From assembly GCF_019752095.1 (NCBI RefSeq), contig NZ_JAIEMO010000003.1, positions 248,001 to 312,000 on the forward strand: DNA of 64,000 bases, in the 5' to 3' direction. Position numbers and translations under genes: made by a program. This DNA comes from Nitrosomonas sp. (GTDB lineage: Bacteria; Pseudomonadota; Gammaproteobacteria; Burkholderiales; Nitrosomonadaceae). The notes beneath the pieces are model-generated. The model was given only the letters and a program-made list of their open reading frames with translations, did not search any database and was not told the origin of the DNA. Below, piece after piece: positions 60,453-64,000 of the stretch (positions are counted from its first letter, which is position 1; every line of letters begins with the position of its first letter).

Positions 60453-60804
60453 CGTATTCCTTGATTACCACTTTCGCTGCTGGTGGTTTTTCATCCGGCA
60501 AATCGGAACTTTTATCAGACCATCCTCCTTGAGTTTTAAGAAAGAAAATTTGCGCCGTGATATCTCCCCCCCGAGCTTTAGAGACAAGTGAGTTAGCGAC
60601 CGAAAGAACGGCCTGCGCTTTTCCTTTTTTATAGCGGCTCATCGCAAGAGGCTGACGATCTAAAATGCGTTTAAATGTTGCTGGAGCGATCATAAAAAAA
60701 TCCGCTATTTGCGGTATTGTTAAAAAGGATGCCAATGCTTCAAGTTGCTCAATTTGCTTATCATCTAAAACCTTCGGCGGCTTGGGATTGAATGCCTTGG
60801 CCAT
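60427..60804 (-). CDS. Terminase small subunit
   Basis: The 125-residue protein has an N-terminal helix-turn-helix (LASFLTIPQIADFFMIAPAT) and the conserved FFLKTQGGW motif near residue 88, as in siphophage small terminases. It recognises the packaging site. It is followed by terL with a 26-bp overlap. It differs clearly from the terminase-like relic at 6023-6541, showing that two phages have contributed. Confidence 0.8.
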   Translation of the reverse strand: MAKAFNPKPPKVLDDKQIEQLEALASFLTIPQIADFFMIAPATFKRILDRQPLAMSRYKKGKAQAVLSVANSLVSKARGGDITAQIFFLKTQGGWSDKSSDLPDEKPPAAKVVIKEYDGRKPSDT

Positions 60805-60810
60805 TTTCTT

Positions 60811-61524
60811 CTATTGTTCATTTGTTTCAACAGCAGCCGATTCTTTCTCGATTTCTTCTAACCTTTCCAGAGTGAGTTGCGCCATCGTGCGAAGTGCAAC
60901 CGCAGAATTGTGAATATTCATTACTTTTTTTGTTTGCGTCACGGCCTCAAAGAATTGATCAAAATCATCTATTTTTCCGCACAAATTGACAGATTCTTGT
61001 TTTTTTCCGATGTTTTTTACCAGTTCCATAAACACATCCATTTCTTCAGGCAGAAAGAGCAAGTTCAACTGTTGATATTTTGGTGCACCCACTGAGAGTG
61101 TGCTGATATCCAACTCTTCAACTTTAAAAATGTCATCTGTGAGTCCGGAATATTCTTTGAGAAACGAATCCAGACTGTCGTAATACTCCTGCAGCAAGCT
61201 AAGATTATCTTGACCAGCAATGGCGTTGTGGCTCAGTGCGATCGCTTTTTTCTCGGATTCAGTCAGCGGGCTAATAATTTCGATTACATCAGCCTCAATT
61301 ATTCCGGCGGCAATAGCAGCCTGTACGCGATGATTCCCCGATAAAACTTCGTTTTGGTAAATCAGGGGCGCGCTGGTCAGCACCCCATCATTCTCAAGAT
61401 TTTTCACCAGGCGCTTGAATTGCGCAGGCGTCATATAGCGAGGGTTACCTTCAAGGAGCTTCAGTTTAGTTAAATCGGTTTTGTATGTTTTTGTCTGGAT
61501 CATTTGTTGTATTTGTTGAACCAT
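60811..61524 (-). CDS. ParB/Srx-like nuclease-domain phage protein
   Basis: The 237-residue protein begins with a ParB-like N-terminal domain (about 15-110): LKLLEGNPRYMTPAQFKRLV, then KNLENDGVLTSAPLIYQN and GNHRVQAAIAAGI, where the NHR block is the conserved nucleotide-binding region. The C-terminal half is helical with LLFLPEEMDVFMELVKNIGK. In phages this domain often accompanies DNA modification genes. It lies between terS and the MTase/GNAT gene, so a role in marking or handling DNA before packaging is inferred. Confidence 0.78.
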   Translation of the reverse strand: MVQQIQQMIQTKTYKTDLTKLKLLEGNPRYMTPAQFKRLVKNLENDGVLTSAPLIYQNEVLSGNHRVQAAIAAGIIEADVIEIISPLTESEKKAIALSHNAIAGQDNLSLLQEYYDSLDSFLKEYSGLTDDIFKVEELDISTLSVGAPKYQQLNLLFLPEEMDVFMELVKNIGKKQESVNLCGKIDDFDQFFEAVTQTKKVMNIHNSAVALRTMAQLTLERLEEIEKESAAVETNEQ

Positions 61525-61538
61525 TCGATGTAAATCTG

Positions 61539-62801
61539 TTAAGGGGATTGGTTTCTTACTGGGGAGTGATAATTAAGAAAACCTTCTTTGCGCGAGTAAA
61601 GATTCCAGATTCCGCGATATTTCATTGATACTGGTTTTTCAGTGAAAACCGTAGTGCAAAGCTGCTTAAACTTGAGTAATGTCCTGCGCTCTATCTCTGA
61701 AACAATATCTTTTGATGTGGCGATCATCGCTATGAGTTTGGATAAGCGATTGTTACGCGATACTGAAAAGTCCGAAAGAACATACAGACTTTCAATGTCT
61801 CCGTATTTTGATAATGAAAGGATTATTCCACCGGCCAGCTTGCCATCGATAAACACGCAATAATTGAACATTCCCGACACATGAGATATTCGTTTTGCAA
61901 GATATACGTTTTTCAGGAAGGTCATTTGCGCCGAGTCCATCCGCGTGACATTTACTATGCTTTTTGCCGTGGCCGTGGCAGGGTCAAACTCTTGATATTT
62001 GAATTGCCGGCTTGTTTGAGATTTGCGTCTGAAAGATGAACGCTCAATATTATTGACGTAAAGATATATTGGCTTATTGGTGTTGCTGAGAAATTTTCCG
62101 CCGCATTTTAGGTTTTCCATTTCCTGATCACCATAAACGCAAAAACTTATGTCCCTGTCCATTAATTCGAGCAGAAATCGGTCAAGTGTTTTGGGGTCAA
62201 ATATCGCGTACTCCGGTGGTACCCAGGAAATATTCTCGCTCACGAATTTAAATATTCGCTCGTATCCGCCTTTATAGGTTGGAGGAAAGGCAATGACGAT
62301 ATCTGTTTCGGGCCGCGCTTTTTTCGCCTGCTCTATAAAATCACCAGGCGTAAAACTGGCTATGGGCAATTTATCGAGAAGTCTTTGAATCGATTCCTTA
62401 GCCTTCTGATGGAAGATTCCAAAATTCTGAATAATGTGCTTTTGATGGATCTGGTTATATTCGTTCTTGGATGAGAATTTTGCAATCTGCATTGATGCAG
62501 CGATTGATGCTACACGATCAATGAACCCGCACCCATTACGGCTAGTTAAATACTCTTCAACGAATGCAAGCTTGTTAATAAACTCGAATTTCACTGTCTC
62601 GTTCACTGCCAGCTGGCCGATAGATACTGAAAGAATGTTCACGTCATTGGAATGCACCTTGAGCTTTTCATAGGTGCTGGAAATGCTTGAATCCACCCTG
62701 AAAGAACCCGAGCAAAGCACCCATGCATTGTTATAGTTTTCAAAGTCAACTATGTGGTGCATCTGCAACATAACATCTTTCGGAACGGAGCCAATAAACA
62801 T
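61539..62801 (-). CDS. Degenerate methyltransferase fused to Mom-like GNAT domain
   Basis: The 420-residue protein appears to have two parts. Residues about 1-250 look like a Dam-like or antirestriction methyltransferase: a motif I-like WVLCSGSFRVD (27-37), and AFPPTYKGGYERIF (171-184) at the place of the catalytic D/NPPY, with the first residue replaced by Phe, so methylation is doubtful. Residues about 280-405 look like a GNAT acyltransferase (FNYCVFIDGKLAGGIILSLS, YVLSDFSVS..RLSKLIAMIA, TTVFTEKPVSMKYRG) of the type found in phage Mom-like proteins. Mom chemically alters adenine in DNA to resist restriction. The gene is paired with the ParB-like gene, 14 bp away. Confidence 0.68.
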   Translation of the reverse strand: MFIGSVPKDVMLQMHHIVDFENYNNAWVLCSGSFRVDSSISSTYEKLKVHSNDVNILSVSIGQLAVNETVKFEFINKLAFVEEYLTSRNGCGFIDRVASIAASMQIAKFSSKNEYNQIHQKHIIQNFGIFHQKAKESIQRLLDKLPIASFTPGDFIEQAKKARPETDIVIAFPPTYKGGYERIFKFVSENISWVPPEYAIFDPKTLDRFLLELMDRDISFCVYGDQEMENLKCGGKFLSNTNKPIYLYVNNIERSSFRRKSQTSRQFKYQEFDPATATAKSIVNVTRMDSAQMTFLKNVYLAKRISHVSGMFNYCVFIDGKLAGGIILSLSKYGDIESLYVLSDFSVSRNNRLSKLIAMIATSKDIVSEIERRTLLKFKQLCTTVFTEKPVSMKYRGIWNLYSRKEGFLNYHSPVRNQSP

Positions 62802-62878
62802 GAATAAATGTGTTAAATCAAGTAGTTATATAATATAATAAACCTTCGTAGTTAATTTAAATCACAAAGGAGAAAGTA

Positions 62879-63223
62879 ATGAAAACATCAAGCTTGAGAA
62901 CATATAAAGGCCCAGGAAGAATTGTTATATCCAGATCTACCCGTGGTATTTCCCCCGCCGGATATCGTGTATTTAAAACCTTGGCACCTGGCGATTACTT
63001 CAGAACAGCAACCAAAGAGGAATACACAAAGCTTTTTACTGCGCAGTTGGCTGCACTTGATCCGGTTGAAATATGGGAAAAACTGCATGACTTGGCTGGA
63101 GGCGTTGAACCAGTATTGCTGTGCTATGAAGTTCCACCATTTACTGAAGAGAATTGGTGTCATCGTCGAATGGTTGCTGATTGGTTTAACAAGGAACTTG
63201 GCCATAATGTTGACGAACTTTGA
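62879..63223 (+). CDS. DUF488-like phage protein
   Basis: The 114-residue protein (YKGPGRIVISRSTRGISPAG, then FKTLAPGDYFRTATKEEYTK, LAGGVEPVLLCYE and ENWCHRRMVADWFNKELGH) resembles small DUF488-related proteins carried by proteobacterial phages, with a conserved Cys-His pair (WCHRR). The start has AAAGGAGA 7 nt upstream and a TATAAT-rich promoter region at about 62829-62839. It is divergent from the MTase/GNAT gene. The biochemical role is unknown. Confidence 0.68.
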   Translation: MKTSSLRTYKGPGRIVISRSTRGISPAGYRVFKTLAPGDYFRTATKEEYTKLFTAQLAALDPVEIWEKLHDLAGGVEPVLLCYEVPPFTEENWCHRRMVADWFNKELGHNVDEL

Positions 63224-63256
63224 AACGATCATAACAACAAGCCATTGAGGAAATAT

Positions 63257-63325
63257 TGGAGCGCGAGGATTGGATTTGAACCATCCAGAAACAAGGGGTA
63301 CTTGCTTGCCTGCCATTTCTCGCGC
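63257..63325 (-). ncRNA. tRNA-like structure lacking a D arm
   Basis: On the minus strand the 69 nt fold into a perfect 7-bp acceptor stem (GCGCGAG/CTCGCGC), discriminator T, encoded CCA, a T-arm-like hairpin with GGTTCAAATCC, and one further stem-loop (CAAG/CTTG) in the anticodon position. There is no room for a D arm and the T stem has a mismatch. It may be a decayed phage tRNA, an attachment-site relic or a structural mimic. Confidence 0.5.
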
Positions 63326-63417
63326 GTTTTTATTATTATATGAATTATTGATAGAAATGCAACAATACATGAGAAATACTAATAATTGATTTGGGCAAAT
63401 TTTTTTAGAAGAAATCA

Positions 63418-63861
63418 TCACGCCACCTGCAAATCCAATTCCCGCACTATCACAACCACGCCGGGAGTATCAGCGTACCGCTTGCGTTTTTTAACCTCTA
63501 CCGCTTGAACATCGTCTTTCCAAACTACGCCATTCATTCCATCGAATATAGCTTTTTCAACGTTATCAATATCGGGTTTCTTGGTTGCTGCAACTTCCCC
63601 GCGCACCGCAGCAGCTTTACGTTTCAATGACCATGAAGCAGGAATTTTGACTCTTATATCCAGCTCAACAGCCACAGCACCAAGAAACAAGCCGCGCCCG
63701 GCCATAGCAACCATTGCCGCATGCGCGATCAACCCCTCATAGTTAGCTGTTTTCTCCGGAGTGTATAGGGTGATAAATTTCCCTCTTTTGGCTGCGCGCG
63801 CCCTTCCTTTACCGACCGGATCCCCTGGTACAACAAAATGCAGATCTGGATTAATCTTCAC
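63418..63861 (-). CDS. RusA-family Holliday-junction resolvase
   Basis: The 147-residue endonuclease has the RusA pattern: FVVPGDPVGKGRARAAKRGK at the N-terminus, catalytic Asp residues in KKPDIDNVEKAIFDGMNGV (D97, D99) and WKDDVQAVEV (D116, D117). It cuts four-way DNA junctions formed during phage replication or recombination, yielding packaging-ready DNA. The start is GTG, inside the 3' end of the preceding gene (11-bp overlap). Length is normal. Confidence 0.9.
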   Translation of the reverse strand: MKINPDLHFVVPGDPVGKGRARAAKRGKFITLYTPEKTANYEGLIAHAAMVAMAGRGLFLGAVAVELDIRVKIPASWSLKRKAAAVRGEVAATKKPDIDNVEKAIFDGMNGVVWKDDVQAVEVKKRKRYADTPGVVVIVRELDLQVA

Positions 63862-64000
63862 AATTAGCCCTCAAATGCAGACATGGTGCAAAAACCTCAA
63901 TCCTGGCCCTTAATGGCTCACCTGGTAATAGAGGGAGAATCTCGACTGACGTCACATTTTCTAATTCCTCACCTTTGCAATAAACTTGTGTGTTCCATGA
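63851..64000 (-). CDS. Partial phage protein, runs off right edge
   Basis: An open frame enters from the right edge and ends with TAA at 63853-63851, overlapping the rusA start by 11 bp. The visible 49 residues (VTSVEILPLLPGEPLRARIE and VFAPCLHLRANCED) are protein-like, and the overlap indicates operon coupling with rusA. The family is not recognised from this fragment. Confidence 0.5.
   Translation of the reverse strand, partial: SWNTQVYCKGEELENVTSVEILPLLPGEPLRARIEVFAPCLHLRANCED

Larger units (their letters stand above)
26182..64000. mobile_element. Siphovirus-like prophage, incomplete in window
   Basis: A continuous run of phage genes begins at 26182 and runs past the right edge. It includes both terminase subunits, portal, head, scaffold, capsid, connectors, tail tube, frameshifted tail chaperone, tape measure, fibres and lysis genes. 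A long tape measure (1434 residues, implying a tail of about 200 nm by the usual 1.5 Å per residue) and the lack of sheath or baseplate wedge genes point to a long non-contractile tail. No integrase, repressor or replication initiator is seen in this part. Confidence 0.88.

Noticed and set aside
1-64000. CRISPR array
   Set aside because: No regularly spaced repeats with unique spacers were seen; the repeats found are operators, hairpins or protein repeats.

Overview
The window looks like a chromosomal stretch of a Gram-negative betaproteobacterium of roughly 45% GC. A Nitrosomonas-type ammonia oxidiser is my best guess. It rests on the general character of the assimilatory sulfate genes (cysD, cysNC), the Mrp antiporter with a fused MrpAB subunit, galE/galU and several decayed IS3/IS21 elements. 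No diagnostic nitrification gene is present, so the genus is an inference.

Region 1 (1-9.6 kb) is a mobile-element scrapyard. A brnTA toxin-antitoxin pair and a P4-type integrase lie at the right end of an integrated element. That element ends at a 50-nt 3' half of a tRNA-Arg(CCT) gene (2253-2302), so it extends off the left edge. To the right are an IS21 istA remnant and an IS3 copy with a 3-bp target duplication whose transposase is broken twice. Next come an isolated ornithine/lysine decarboxylase gene, a phage small-terminase remnant cut by a second, apparently intact IS3 element, and degenerate coding debris.

Region 2 (9.6-24.8 kb) is ordinary chromosome: galU, galE, a DHH phosphoesterase, the sulfate-activation pair cysD-cysNC, the complete operon mrpA(B)CDEFG, a membrane diguanylate cyclase and a small acidic protein.

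Region 3 (26.18 kb to the right edge) is a siphovirus-like prophage, incomplete in this window. On the minus strand, from right to left, it reads: RusA resolvase, an MTase/GNAT (Mom-like) fusion, ParB-like protein, small and large terminase, portal, gpF-like head protein, scaffold, major capsid, decoration and connector genes, tail terminator, tail tube, a tail assembly chaperone with a -1 frameshift signal, tape measure, M15 endopeptidase, tail and fibre genes, a lysis cluster (holin candidate, embedded Rz/Rz1) and three large fibre/spike genes. A 6-kb plus-strand cassette (49.6-55.6 kb) splits the structural operon between scaffold and capsid. It carries a DUF4942 methyltransferase, an ArdC-like protein, a half-length beta-clamp homologue, hicAB and small unknowns. 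Its transcription units have strong sigma70-like promoters, and four leaders carry compact hairpins just upstream of the start. No integrase or repressor for this prophage is visible here.

The strongest leads are: (a) the two-domain sliding clamp; (b) the ParB plus degenerate-methyltransferase/GNAT pair beside the terminase, a candidate DNA hypermodification or anti-restriction module that would work alongside ArdC and DUF4942; (c) the recurrent leader hairpins; (d) the A-AAA-AAC frameshift that joins two tail-chaperone reading frames; and (e) the shared N-terminal tag on two adjacent, otherwise unrelated spike proteins.
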